DNA from: Barthelona sp. PCE
Taxonomy: Eukaryota > Metamonada: BaSk clade
Direction of reading: 5' to 3'
Length of the DNA stretch: 64,000 nucleotides
Assembly: GCA_040285745.1 (NCBI GenBank)
Contig: JAUFOR010000005.1
Coordinates: 310,001-374,000, forward strand
This document shows positions 1 through 10,259 of this stretch, in pieces. Position 1 is the stretch's first letter, and each line of letters opens with the position of its first letter. Below the pieces are notes generated by a model. That model was not told the DNA's origin. It saw only the letters and a program-made list of their open reading frames with translations, and did no database searches. Made by a program: the position numbers and the translations under genes.

Positions 1-875
1 GTGCAGTTTTTGAATGTGCTGTCAGCTTCAAAAGTGGGTAAATCATTGTAAGCCTGGTTCATCATACCTTCCTCAAACTCTTCAAACAACAATCCTGTGA
101 TGTTGTACAAATTTTTGAACTGCTCATTAAGAGAATATGTGGTGCCCATAATGATGTTATCAAGCCACTTAATTGACAGTAGATTGAGACATCTTTCAAG
201 CATAGTGCAAAATGGAGGTCTTCCATGCACGCTTTCGAATTCTTCATCAGAAATTAGAGATACAACGACATATGTGCCATGCTTGGCGGCCTCTTCAATA
301 AGACTAACACCTCCGGGAGTCAAAAATTCGAATGAACCATGCACGACAATAACAGAATCTTCATTGGTTGCTTCACGACATGCATTACCACTTAGAGAAG
401 CAAAACGAGCAGAGAATGCAGTAAATCCGACACCAGAGCTCCAGAAAGAAGCCGAATCATCCATGTTAAGGATTCTTGATAGAAGGTTACTTGTCGATAT
501 CCCATTCGTTCTTGGGAAAGTACGGAACCGACCAGCTCTCTTTGCAATACTGTAGCAATCAGTCCCGTCATCGGCAGCGAGGACAAGATCGTCTCCATGA
601 GCAGCAAAAGCACAGTTGTGCTGGTCAAGAATATTAAGGGACAGATTCCAGGGTGCTCCGGGTACAACTTCGTCTACGTGGCGCGTGGAGCTGAAAATAT
701 ATGCTCTTTCATCCAGAGTCATGACAGTAGGACCCTTCTTGCGCAAGATAGTAGCATCATCATGGATACCTACATACAGCTTGTTATTAGGGTCAAGCTG
801 CTTGGCTTTGTAGCAACTAAGGAAGTGCCCGTAGTGGGGACAGTCAAAACAACCATCTAAGTATGTACCGTTCAT
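1..875 (-). CDS. PCYT2: Ethanolamine-phosphate cytidylyltransferase (ECT/PCYT2), 3' end outside window
   Basis: Converts CTP and phosphoethanolamine to CDP-ethanolamine in the Kennedy pathway of phosphatidylethanolamine synthesis. The reverse strand reads open from an ATG at 875 to the window edge (291 residues visible). The N-terminal cytidylyltransferase domain starts immediately with DGCFDCPHYGH, the HxGH nucleotide-binding motif. It continues through KGPTVMTLDER, VDEVVPGAPW and the RTNGIST motif near residue 110, all as in ECT. A second cytidylyltransferase-like domain begins near residue 180. Its HxGH position reads FLTPGG, so that half is probably not catalytic. Family ECTs are about 370-430 residues, so the last quarter lies beyond the window. 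Family assignment is secure from motif order; loss of activity in domain 2 is inference. Confidence 0.93.
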   Translation of the reverse strand, partial: MNGTYLDGCFDCPHYGHFLSCYKAKQLDPNNKLYVGIHDDATILRKKGPTVMTLDERAYIFSSTRHVDEVVPGAPWNLSLNILDQHNCAFAAHGDDLVLAADDGTDCYSIAKRAGRFRTFPRTNGISTSNLLSRILNMDDSASFWSSGVGFTAFSARFASLSGNACREATNEDSVIVVHGSFEFLTPGGVSLIEEAAKHGTYVVVSLISDEEFESVHGRPPFCTMLERCLNLLSIKWLDNIIMGTTYSLNEQFKNLYNITGLLFEEFEEGMMNQAYNDLPTFEADSTFKNC

Positions 876-1439
876 TTAGAAAAGGAAATGATAGTAAATG
901 CGGATCCTCATTCTTTCACAGGAGTATGTATGCTCAAATATGAATAAACGACTGGTTCAAATGCTTTTAGTAACGAGTTCAGAGGACACGTATGCATAAT
1001 GAAAATGTAATTGCTATTTTAATCAGTTGTTTGTTTTCTTGAGGATATACCAGCTTTTGCACACTTGATGTTTCGTTTAATGTGCGGCAAACTACATTAT
1101 GCGAGTGTTAGAATTAGTAACCATTATCGTGTATTTTGTTCAGTTTTTGAAACTAATATTGTTTTCAATGGATTTATATCAGTGAAAAAAAAGATGTTAG
1201 AGGAGTATATATCCACATTTGTGGAAAGTAGAGTTTTTCCAATTTTTTTTTTGCTTATAGTGATGTTGAGGTACTTTCAGACACGTAAAATACTTAGTTT
1301 TCAGGATGGCCAATTGGTGGGAACATTACATAGAATGAGCACTTTGAAGGATCAATGACAAACTACTTTTTCACTTCTTTCACTGTGACATTTCATTTTC
1401 CTTCTTTAAAACCCACACACATTCTTTTTATTCATCCAG
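876..1439. other. Divergent intergenic region, 564 nt
   Basis: Spacer between two divergently transcribed genes. It is AT-rich with short T and A runs. A 96-codon plus-strand frame (ATG at 1068, stop at 1358) is present but has no recognisable domain and an irregular, hydrophobic composition. I do not call it a gene. The last 60 nt before the downstream ATG are pyrimidine-rich and contain TTCATCC. Confidence 0.5.
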
Positions 1440-1982
1440 ATGAACGCTCCCTCGTATAAAACAGCAGTGGTTTTAATTCCAGACCAAATTGCTCAAAATC
1501 GGATTAATGAGATCCGTGCCGTACATGACTCATCCAAGATTAATAGATGGATGCCTCATGTCACTTTGGCTTATCCTTTCAGATCTGAAGAACAGTTTGA
1601 CGATGATTTATATCAGAAACTTCAAACCATTGCCGATTCTGTGGATGCTTTTACATGTAACCACGGTGAAATCGGGTCATTCAGACGTGCAGGAATTGTG
1701 TATTCCAACCCTTCTAATAGGGGACCTATTAAGGCTATCATGAAGGCTATTGTTCGTACTTTCCCTCGATACAACAACCAGAAGCGTGGTGGACGCTTCA
1801 CCCCTCACATGACAATCGGTTCTAAGGTGGATGATGTTGATATGGTAATTGCTGAGGTTCAGGGTCAGCTTGATGAAGTTAACAACCATTACACAGGATT
1901 TCATTTAATCGCCCGTGGCGATGATACACCTTTCCGTATCGTAAGGACTTTCTATTTCGGTGGAAACGTTCCTCAAGAATAA
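1440..1982 (+). CDS. 2H phosphoesterase superfamily protein (2'-5' RNA ligase-like)
   Basis: A 180-residue protein carrying two HxTx motifs that define the 2H phosphoesterase fold: HVTL at residues 40-43 and HMTI at 123-126. These histidines act on 2',3'-cyclic or 2'-5' phosphodiester bonds in RNA or nucleotides. The spacing of about 80 residues and the full length match stand-alone members such as LigT and the 2'-5' RNA ligase family. No signal peptide or membrane segment is visible, so it is likely cytosolic or nuclear. The ATG follows a pyrimidine-rich stretch. The specific substrate cannot be told from sequence. Confidence 0.82.
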   Translation: MNAPSYKTAVVLIPDQIAQNRINEIRAVHDSSKINRWMPHVTLAYPFRSEEQFDDDLYQKLQTIADSVDAFTCNHGEIGSFRRAGIVYSNPSNRGPIKAIMKAIVRTFPRYNNQKRGGRFTPHMTIGSKVDDVDMVIAEVQGQLDEVNNHYTGFHLIARGDDTPFRIVRTFYFGGNVPQE

Positions 1983-2163
1983 TATGTTGAGTTATGCTCG
2001 CAATTTCACATCCCATGTGTTTTATTTGTGAATTTACTCACAGTTGAACACATGTCTGAACAGTTCAGCTTTCTACAACATCTTTTTCCCTGATATTTCT
2101 TTTATTTTCATCATTTTTTTTCATAATAAAATATTTGTGATTGTGTGTTTATTCAAATTATTG

Positions 2164-5100
2164 CTACACATCAAAAAGTTTGACAATAAGCCTAATTAAT
2201 TTGGAAGCAGGTGAATCATTGCTCAACAACTCAGTAATTGTTACCGATGAACTAGTACAAGCCTCTAACAAAATGTTAACACACTCCCTCAGTTTTCTGA
2301 TGAGTACAGGTACACGAGTATTAGGACAATGTAATTTAATACTGGTATCAGCTTCAAAAACAAGTTTGCCACTGCTTACGCTCAACTTTGACTCTCCAAC
2401 CAATAGAAGACTTAATGGGTGCACAAGGGTGCCATCTCTAATGAATATCTGGCTTGTTTTGAGCTTTTCGTTGAACACAACATGCCTGTAGCTATCCCAA
2501 GTGTTTCCACACAGCACTGATGACGGGTGAATGCGGGCCATACTGCCACGTAGCGAAACAGTTACGGTGTGGTTTTTTGAAATTGACTTCATAAAGCCTA
2601 CGTTGGGGAACATACCCGCAGCGATTACTGTCTTTACGATACTGTTATTGTCAGCAAACAAATTCTCTGCAGCACTTCCAAACGGATCAAGGCGCTTTCT
2701 GCGGTGCATTGGGATGAGTTGCGAATCGCACAGGATGCGATATAATTGATTAGCTTGCTTTTCTATGTTGTTGAGGTTTCCCATACTTAGACAGTATCTC
2801 TGGCAGTACGATCTCTGTCTATTATTCTTCTTTGCCTCTCTGAAACCAAGGAAGACACGGTAGACAGCAATATGATCGCTTAATGCGTTTCCGAAGCGTC
2901 TCTTTGCTGCATTCACTGCATCCTTATTTTTACCATTGTGCATGAACGGTGACTTAGTCTCCAGCGTGGCTGCAATGATGCAGCCTGCATCAACACACAG
3001 TAACAAACAGGAAAAGACCAGCATTTTTGCTAAGCGTAACGATACAGGCAGCCGAATCAAAATTTGTCCCAGACTTGTGAGGGAACCGTCAACGAGCTCT
3101 TCATATTCCCTGATCAGCGATTTCTTCTTGTTACGGAACACAGCATCAGTTATGGCACCATAAGCTTGTAACGTTTCAAGACCACTAGCTATAGACCTTG
3201 ACTGAGGTGGTTCAATCATCCTTGAAAGAAGTTCAGTTGAGAATCCCATGCTACGGATCTGGAGTATCAATCCTTCAAGCGGTACTCGCTGAATTTCAGG
3301 GAGCTGCTGTCTTCTAAGATTGTCAAATTCTGGCAGACTCACAAGACCAAAATACATACCTTCCATGACACGGCCTGCACGACCGAGTCTCTGTAGAACA
3401 TTTGCTTGTGACACCTTGGCCTCGACCAGAGACGGAGTCTTGCTTGTTGAATCGTACCTGAGCTCCTTGTGACGACAACTGTCCACAACGAATGATATGT
3501 CCGGGATTGTGAGTGAAGATTCAGCTACGTTTGTACTCAAAACAATCTTCCTTCTATTAGATCGTCTGAAAATGGATTGCTGTGTTGCTGAATCAAATGA
3601 ACCGTGTAGCTTGAACACTTCCACTTCATCGGATGATAACAATCCACCAAGTTCTCCATAAATCTCGTTAATACTCTCCAAACCTGGGAGAAAACATAGA
3701 ATACCACCGCCAACTTCAGTTAGCTCAAACTCACCGTGAATGTGGGCAATAAGCCTGCTGATGATGTACACGGCAGTCTTTGACCGCTCGATCCTACCGG
3801 GCCAACTAGTAATAAAGTCGATAGTATCGTAAGAGTAACCATCAAACAATTGCTCCAATTCCTCCTCTTTTTTCAAATCAAATAAGAGATCCTGACCGTT
3901 CATGGGGTTGACGTGTCCGTTTTTAACCTCAACAATATCTCCACTTGTGAAACCCATCGTCTCAACAATGTCCTCAAGGTAAAAGCGTTCAACGGGGAAA
4001 GCTCGACCCTCGACTTCGCACAATGCTGGATCAAAATCAGAGAAATAGTCCATGAAGGACCCGGCACTGATCGTGGCACTCATCAGTATCAGCTTCAATT
4101 GTGGTTTTTTGTATAACAAATTCTTGATCAGTACAAGTAACAAATCAATATCAACAGATCTCTCATGGACCTCATCTATGATGACGTGCGACACGTTCTT
4201 CAGCTCCAGATCATCAATTAATCTTCGCAGAACAACACCAACTGTCGCGAATGATAGCCTGGTGTTGCGCGACATCTTACTATCAAGTCTAACCGAGTAA
4301 CCAACCAAGTCACCAACCTTTGTGTTTGTGAGGCTAGCCACACGGTCAGCAATCGATATAGCAGCAATACGTCTTGGTTGGGTGCATACAATATTCGTCT
4401 CACTGCCAAGATCGTTCTTGCATCTATCCTCAAACAGCAACCCGCCCAACAGTGTAGACTTTCCTGAACCAGTTTCTGCTGTGAGTACGGTGACTCGGTG
4501 GTCGTTTATGGTCTGTACTAGTTCTTCTTTACGTTGATATACAGGTAGTGTCTCGATAGAACGCAGCAATTTTTGATATTTTCTGTCACTTTCCATTGCC
4601 TCAAAGTGGGCCTTAAGCTCATCATTGATCTTATTGTTTTTGTTAGTTCGTGAGCCAAAGTGAGTTCTCACCTTTTTCTTCTTTGTTTGACAATCGATAA
4701 CTTGCTCTCTTAGTTCTCCGGTTAGGCTCATCTTGCTCGTCAGCAGTTCATCAATAGCGCTTTCAATGTCTTCCTGTGTCATCTCAGGCTCAGCTTCTGC
4801 TTTTGCCTCTTCAACAACTTCAGCTTTCGGCATAATAGTCACTAAACCGCAATCTTTCAGCAAATCAAAAGAGATCATCGATGATAGAATACCAATACAT
4901 GACATACCACCCTGTACCATCTGTAGTAAAGTTATGTGAAGTTTGCGTAAAACAGTTTTGGGAACGATATTGCATTTGATCACAAAGGACGGTGGCTCAA
5001 ATGGGTAATATGTGGAAGGGAACTTTGGTACCTTAACTATAACACGGAAGAAATAACGTTGCGTTTTTTTGTTAGGATCTACTACCATGTGGGAAAATTC

Positions 5101-5847
5101 CATTTTGTTTCCTTTTTTTTTATAATGCTTACCATGAATCGACTTCAACGAGTCAAATTCCATTGTATTCATCTCTTCTGCCATCTGTTGATCTACACAA
5201 GTGGCATCAATTTCTTGAAAATCAGGAATAATCATCATATTTCTTAAAAATGCATTTCTAGGTGATTTTAATCCGAATTCAACCTCCTCTGCTGTGAAAT
5301 AGTCCTGGGCAAAGAGTTCATTGTCCTCTTCAAAAGATATTGTCTCACCCTTTTGTAAAGTTTGCACTGTAGAAACGGTTTCGATCTCTTCCATACCTCC
5401 TATCACTTCAAACGGTAATTCATTGTTGTTAATATAAAGGAAATTCAGAACAGTCTTTAATAATTCACGTGATGAATGCGTTTTATCCACAAAAAATGCT
5501 GGATGTGATAAAAATTTAACAAGAATATCTCTATCCTCTTCAGGTACGTTGTGCTCGATGACATACTCTACTATCTCATTAAAATGATCTGTATCCTTCA
5601 ATAAAATGAGAGTATCCTCAGAAGAAACCTGGCCTCCAGAGTTGTCCAAACCGCCCAAGTGTTCCTTGAGAAGCTTCTCCACAGTGCAATCAATGGAAAA
5701 AGGTACAGAATCTGGTTCTGGTTTTCTTTCTTTCTGTTTCTGCTTTTTTGCCCTATTTCTAGCTAAATATCGTAGTCTCTTTGCCTTTTTGAGGTGCTCC
5801 TTAGCTTTGTTCGAAAGCCCCTTCTTTCGTTTACGCTTTGCCGGCAT
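2164..5847 (-). CDS. DEAH-box RNA helicase with N-terminal RWD domain (DHX29/DHX57-like)
   Basis: A 1227-residue ATP-dependent RNA helicase. The N-terminus is strongly basic (KRKRKK near residue 4; nuclear or nucleolar signal likely). An RWD-like domain lies at about residues 225-335, with the characteristic YPFEPPSF segment. The helicase core follows: motif I GSGKST near 460, motif II DEVH near 555, SAT near 590, and motif VI QRLGRAGR near 820. The HA2/OB C-terminal region runs to the end. RWD plus DEAH is the architecture of DHX57, DHX29 and yeast YLR419W. Whether this one acts in translation initiation (DHX29-like) or elsewhere cannot be decided. The start ATG at 5847 is a true ATG and reads directly into the basic N-terminus. 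Confidence 0.9.
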   Translation of the reverse strand: MPAKRKRKKGLSNKAKEHLKKAKRLRYLARNRAKKQKQKERKPEPDSVPFSIDCTVEKLLKEHLGGLDNSGGQVSSEDTLILLKDTDHFNEIVEYVIEHNVPEEDRDILVKFLSHPAFFVDKTHSSRELLKTVLNFLYINNNELPFEVIGGMEEIETVSTVQTLQKGETISFEEDNELFAQDYFTAEEVEFGLKSPRNAFLRNMMIIPDFQEIDATCVDQQMAEEMNTMEFDSLKSIHGKHYKKKGNKMEFSHMVVDPNKKTQRYFFRVIVKVPKFPSTYYPFEPPSFVIKCNIVPKTVLRKLHITLLQMVQGGMSCIGILSSMISFDLLKDCGLVTIMPKAEVVEEAKAEAEPEMTQEDIESAIDELLTSKMSLTGELREQVIDCQTKKKKVRTHFGSRTNKNNKINDELKAHFEAMESDRKYQKLLRSIETLPVYQRKEELVQTINDHRVTVLTAETGSGKSTLLGGLLFEDRCKNDLGSETNIVCTQPRRIAAISIADRVASLTNTKVGDLVGYSVRLDSKMSRNTRLSFATVGVVLRRLIDDLELKNVSHVIIDEVHERSVDIDLLLVLIKNLLYKKPQLKLILMSATISAGSFMDYFSDFDPALCEVEGRAFPVERFYLEDIVETMGFTSGDIVEVKNGHVNPMNGQDLLFDLKKEEELEQLFDGYSYDTIDFITSWPGRIERSKTAVYIISRLIAHIHGEFELTEVGGGILCFLPGLESINEIYGELGGLLSSDEVEVFKLHGSFDSATQQSIFRRSNRRKIVLSTNVAESSLTIPDISFVVDSCRHKELRYDSTSKTPSLVEAKVSQANVLQRLGRAGRVMEGMYFGLVSLPEFDNLRRQQLPEIQRVPLEGLILQIRSMGFSTELLSRMIEPPQSRSIASGLETLQAYGAITDAVFRNKKKSLIREYEELVDGSLTSLGQILIRLPVSLRLAKMLVFSCLLLCVDAGCIIAATLETKSPFMHNGKNKDAVNAAKRRFGNALSDHIAVYRVFLGFREAKKNNRQRSYCQRYCLSMGNLNNIEKQANQLYRILCDSQLIPMHRRKRLDPFGSAAENLFADNNSIVKTVIAAGMFPNVGFMKSISKNHTVTVSLRGSMARIHPSSVLCGNTWDSYRHVVFNEKLKTSQIFIRDGTLVHPLSLLLVGESKLSVSSGKLVFEADTSIKLHCPNTRVPVLIRKLRECVNILLEACTSSSVTITELLSNDSPASKLIRLIVKLFDV

Positions 5848-5981
5848 ACGAAATTTGTGTAAAAGGATTTAAAAGGAATTATAGGCGCAGGTGTTTTAAA
5901 AGAAGGAGACGGTTCAACGGCCTTTTACAAACATGTCTCAAAAATTCGTTTTCTGATTTTTACCTTTTTTAAAGCCTTTTC

Positions 5982-8900
5982 ATGTTTATTTTCATGCAAA
6001 AAAGCGTATTTTTAACATTTATTTTGTTATATGGGCTCTCTTTAATGTGCTTAACTTATGCTTATGACTCATTCAGTTGTGATTACGATTTGCCCGATGA
6101 TTTAGGTTGTAACGAGCATAGTGGTGGTATTCCATCCTTTTGCCACAAACAGAACCCCACATCCGTTCCAACACCCTTCATTAAACGCTCTACTCTTTCT
6201 GTTCATTCAACGGCTGATGTTCGTGAGGAATGGGACACCGATGATGAGCTTTATTCATTGAGCACTGCTACGATCAAAGCTGTACCGTTAGAAATCGATA
6301 CATTATTTGAAAGTGCAAGGCGATATATTGCAATGTTACAAATTGAGAGCAGAGTCGTGATTTATGATTACAACAATGACAACAGAGCTGCCAGAAAGAT
6401 GTTTGTTGAAAAGATGGATCACATGGATAGTGCAATAATCGAGTTTGATCTTCATGTTTTAACATCTTATTTAATGGTTTCAAGTTCTAATGCCTCAATA
6501 ACATACTTTTATAGAGTTGAGCTGGATGGGCGCATGACGAAACTGAAAACAGTCGGTACAACATGCACACGACTTCGGGGAATGAGACACGACGACGACG
6601 CATTAGTTTTTATGTTCTGCGATGATCGAACTCTTTTATCCACCAATGAAGGTAGCTTTGTTGACATTGGAGACGCGGAGCGCGTTGTTGACGATGTGTA
6701 CAGGCAAGGTACAGGAATCGGAAAAGGTGCAACAATCATTGGTAATGCAGGAGATGCCTCTTCTCATCAACTTTTATATCTTGTTTACAACACAAGCAAA
6801 CGGTGCTCGTACGTGACCCACGACATGTCCGCCACGCATGACTACTCGTGTGTGACGCGTGACAGAGGTCGTTTAAGCGGAGAGTACCTCAATCGTGTTC
6901 CAGTTCGAAAGCTTAATGATGCTTTCCCTAATCAGCCTGTGTTTATTGTTTCGGTCAACAGCAGTCATGTGATTTCGACACCAGTCTTTGGGTATGCAGG
7001 ATTTACCGACGCTGCATTCAAGAATTGTCCGGATGATTTTTGGCCGCGTTTGAATGGTGGTGGCGTGTTATGTAGTGTTCGCCGCAGTTTTTCTGTCATG
7101 TTCAACAACATCAGTGATACGGAGTCGATCTTAGATTTCGATATTGGCGAGGTTCTATTCCCTGAATATGATTTCTCACGGGCTTATGCATTTGCAGCAG
7201 AGACTCTTGATCCAGTAGTCCCCAAGAACCAGTTATGGCAGAAGTACTTCAAAACCGGATATAGAACAACGGTTGTTGTCGTTACGAGAACAAGGATCCA
7301 TTTCGTCGGAATTCAAGCAAAGGTTTGTGATATGATCGAACAACATGTTCGTGTTCTGGGCGTTTCCACGGTCGCATTCATGCCCCTTTCAGTGAAGATG
7401 ACACCCAATACACATTTTGTCTTTGTTGCAATGCGTCAAATTAGACACATGGCCATTGCTGAGTCTCGCATCAACACAATTTGTCAGGTTCTGGATGACG
7501 ACCCCCTCAATGTGTTCCTTCAAGTATTTAGAGACACATGCGACAGTTATTCAAAACCTGATATTTATTATCACCTCGGCCTTGTCTCTAAATGCATCGG
7601 GTCGAGTTACTGTGACTCGTTCGTTGATAGGCGTATCGTTAGCCCGCCCGGGGGATACTACCTGGCTTCTCCCGGTGCAAAGAAAGCATGTCCATCGGGT
7701 TACTATTGCTCAGGTGGAAGCCGGCGACGTTGCTCTGTGGGTACAATATGCCCCAACGAGCGTATGTCATCACCTGATGTTTGTGATTTCACTCTCCCAA
7801 AGAATTTGACTTGTGCAGCTACAGGCCTCAAGGAGCCTAAGGAGTGTCCTGATGGTTTTGTGTGCTTGGCTCCTTATCTCGATCCGATCCCTGCACCAGC
7901 AGGATACTTTGCACAAAACGGAACACTGGAGTTATGTACAAACGGTAGTTATTGTCCGCTGGGTCTGAATGAGAGCTTCCCCTGTCCTGCAGGAACGTAC
8001 TGTAGCCATGTGCGGCGTGTGACACCAAAGTTTTGCAGTCTGGGCGACTACTGCCCTGACGGTTCTGTTGACAACGTTGATTGCCCGGCAGGATTCATGT
8101 GTTTAGATCCAACAAAGGCGGAAAACTGCACAAGTGGTTATCACTGCCCCAACGCGTCCATTATTGAGAGTTATTGCCAGCCAGGTTACTACTGCCCAAC
8201 ACCAGCTGAAGAACTGGACTGTCCTGAGGGTTATTATTGCCGCACTGCTTCAACTAAGCCGAAGAAGTGCCCATTTTATGCGTCTTGTCCGAAAAACAGT
8301 TTTACACCAAGCGCCACATTTTTTGGTTTTGTTTTAGAAGCCATCATTGCTACTGCATTTCTTCTTATGATTTACTTGGTATTACAATTGCCTAAAATAT
8401 TCAAACCCGATATATCTGAGATTGCAACTCAAAGACCTCGTCGTCAAGGTTATCCTATTGTTATCAATAATCTACAAGTTTGTTTGAACAGAAAGCGATT
8501 CCCAACGATATTACACCCAATGTCGATGGTTTTCCCTAATAACTGCCTTACGTGCATCATGGGATGTTCTGGAGCAGGAAAGACAACATTATTAAATTTC
8601 ATCGTCGATAAACTAAACAGAAGTGTGTATGAATTCGATGACAGTTGTTTGAATCATCGTATTTCTCGTTCAGAGATCGGTTACGTACCACAGGAGAATA
8701 TCGTGCACCCAGAACTCACTGTTCGTCAGATGCTGTTATTTTCTGCAAAACTTCGTCTTCCACGTGGAACTTCTATGAAGGAGATTCAAACAATCGTCAA
8801 TGATGTATTACACACGCTCCGCCTTGAGGGATGCGCTGATACTGTGTGCGGGAGTGTGCAAAAGAAGACGTTAAGTGGAGGTCAACTTCGCCGTGTTGTT

Positions 8901-10220
8901 ATTGGATGTGAACTCGTCACATTACCACGTGTTCTTGTTGGAGACGAGGTCACAAGCGGTTTGGATTCGTTTGCTGCGCTTGAAATCATGAGATGTCTAA
9001 AGCGAATTAGCATGCAAGGAATCACAGTTATTACAACTCTACATCAACCACGGTTTGAGATTCTAAAGCTCACTGACAGGCTTGTTCTTCTGAGTCAGGG
9101 TGGATATTTGATCTATGATGATGATACAAGCAAGGCTCTTGAGTATTTTGAAACTATTCCACCAATACAGTTTAAATGCCCAAAACATTGTAACCCTGCT
9201 GACTTCTATCTTGACATTGCATCGTGCGAGAAATGCGAGTCTACTCCGTTCCCAATAATGGGTACAACTTTGGCTCAGCTCTGGCAACAACACAGCCATC
9301 AAAACTATGAAACAATAGCTCGCTCGCTCAGTTCTTACCCCAAACCATCCGTGCGCAAGCTGCCAACCCGCCTGCGACAGTTCATTGTAATGATGCACAA
9401 ATCACTTATTCAGGTGTTTAAGAAGCGTAGCGATATGGTTTTAAATTTCGTTTTCTTGCTTTTTTCTGCTTTTATTATGGGTATTGTTGTGCTGGGCGAG
9501 GGAGACTTCATCGGTCCGCTTCCTGATATTGTTGTTGACAAGTGTCCTGGTCCGCTTAAATTTGTTTGTTCGTTACCCCGTAAGGACCCCTTCTACACAT
9601 TCACAACGTGTTTCGTTCTGGCAGCACCATTCATTGGCGTCGTATTCGGCACGCGTACTTTTGCAACAGAAAGCGTGATTATGAAACAGCGATGCCAAAG
9701 TGGCGTTTCTGTCTTTGCGTATTGGTTGGCCAAAAACATCATTCATTCCATCGAGCTGCTCTTCTTCACGCTTGTCTTTGTTATATTGATTGATAGTATC
9801 ACAGGTACTGATATGGAATTGCAGGATACAGTGTTGTTATACTACGGACTTATATTTACTTTCGCTGGTATCGGATATACGATGAGTTTTGTGTTTAGTG
9901 AAGCAGTGAATAATCTCGCAAGTGTGGTTAGTGTTATTCTATCATATGTAACAAGTGGTATGCAACCCCCACGTCATTTTTATGTCGAACATAATCTGCT
10001 GTATGTACTGTATTTCACACCTTTGTATTCATGTATCAATTTGTTGGGTAAATTGTACATGGATGTGATACCAAAGGACGTCGATATTGGATCTTTCGTT
10101 ACTATTCACTCGCTTAACCTAGAAGATATTGGGTTTTACTGGTGGCAGATGACTGCACATGCTGTAGGACACCGTATTCTATCGCTCATTGTGTTGCAAT
10201 TTACAATTAGACGTAAATAA
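5982..10220 (+). CDS. ABCG-type half transporter with cysteine-rich ectodomain
   Basis: A 1412-residue membrane protein. A signal peptide (residues ~5-28) leads into a long ectodomain. A cysteine-rich block at ~540-775 has repeated GYYC/CPxG units, like the GCC2/GCC3 repeats at the N-terminus of plant ABCG24/28. One membrane segment (~779-805) brings the chain to the cytosol. The ATPase has Walker A GCSGAGKTT (~860), a Q-loop VPQEN, signature LSGGQ (~963), Walker B VGDEVTSGLD (~985) and an H-loop LHQP (~1019). About six C-terminal membrane helices follow. The order NBD then TMD is the reverse-orientation ABCG layout, so it would work as a dimer, probably exporting lipid or hydrophobic compounds (inference). 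A second in-frame ATG lies 12 nt downstream. Confidence 0.92.
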   Translation: MFIFMQKSVFLTFILLYGLSLMCLTYAYDSFSCDYDLPDDLGCNEHSGGIPSFCHKQNPTSVPTPFIKRSTLSVHSTADVREEWDTDDELYSLSTATIKAVPLEIDTLFESARRYIAMLQIESRVVIYDYNNDNRAARKMFVEKMDHMDSAIIEFDLHVLTSYLMVSSSNASITYFYRVELDGRMTKLKTVGTTCTRLRGMRHDDDALVFMFCDDRTLLSTNEGSFVDIGDAERVVDDVYRQGTGIGKGATIIGNAGDASSHQLLYLVYNTSKRCSYVTHDMSATHDYSCVTRDRGRLSGEYLNRVPVRKLNDAFPNQPVFIVSVNSSHVISTPVFGYAGFTDAAFKNCPDDFWPRLNGGGVLCSVRRSFSVMFNNISDTESILDFDIGEVLFPEYDFSRAYAFAAETLDPVVPKNQLWQKYFKTGYRTTVVVVTRTRIHFVGIQAKVCDMIEQHVRVLGVSTVAFMPLSVKMTPNTHFVFVAMRQIRHMAIAESRINTICQVLDDDPLNVFLQVFRDTCDSYSKPDIYYHLGLVSKCIGSSYCDSFVDRRIVSPPGGYYLASPGAKKACPSGYYCSGGSRRRCSVGTICPNERMSSPDVCDFTLPKNLTCAATGLKEPKECPDGFVCLAPYLDPIPAPAGYFAQNGTLELCTNGSYCPLGLNESFPCPAGTYCSHVRRVTPKFCSLGDYCPDGSVDNVDCPAGFMCLDPTKAENCTSGYHCPNASIIESYCQPGYYCPTPAEELDCPEGYYCRTASTKPKKCPFYASCPKNSFTPSATFFGFVLEAIIATAFLLMIYLVLQLPKIFKPDISEIATQRPRRQGYPIVINNLQVCLNRKRFPTILHPMSMVFPNNCLTCIMGCSGAGKTTLLNFIVDKLNRSVYEFDDSCLNHRISRSEIGYVPQENIVHPELTVRQMLLFSAKLRLPRGTSMKEIQTIVNDVLHTLRLEGCADTVCGSVQKKTLSGGQLRRVVIGCELVTLPRVLVGDEVTSGLDSFAALEIMRCLKRISMQGITVITTLHQPRFEILKLTDRLVLLSQGGYLIYDDDTSKALEYFETIPPIQFKCPKHCNPADFYLDIASCEKCESTPFPIMGTTLAQLWQQHSHQNYETIARSLSSYPKPSVRKLPTRLRQFIVMMHKSLIQVFKKRSDMVLNFVFLLFSAFIMGIVVLGEGDFIGPLPDIVVDKCPGPLKFVCSLPRKDPFYTFTTCFVLAAPFIGVVFGTRTFATESVIMKQRCQSGVSVFAYWLAKNIIHSIELLFFTLVFVILIDSITGTDMELQDTVLLYYGLIFTFAGIGYTMSFVFSEAVNNLASVVSVILSYVTSGMQPPRHFYVEHNLLYVLYFTPLYSCINLLGKLYMDVIPKDVDIGSFVTIHSLNLEDIGFYWWQMTAHAVGHRILSLIVLQFTIRRK

Positions 10221-10259
10221 TTTGATTTTTCTGTTAATAAATAAAATAATTACATCATT

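Noticed and set aside
97-555. Plus-strand frame of 152 codons
   Set aside because: It is antisense to the ECT gene, whose reverse frame shows continuous family motifs. Composition is irregular.
392-667. Reverse-strand 91-codon frame
   Set aside because: Same strand as ECT but the wrong phase; the correct phase carries the cytidylyltransferase motifs.
1065-1358. 97-codon plus-strand frame in the first large spacer
   Set aside because: It begins at TTG/ATG with no domain, odd composition and no partner evidence. Kept only as a note.
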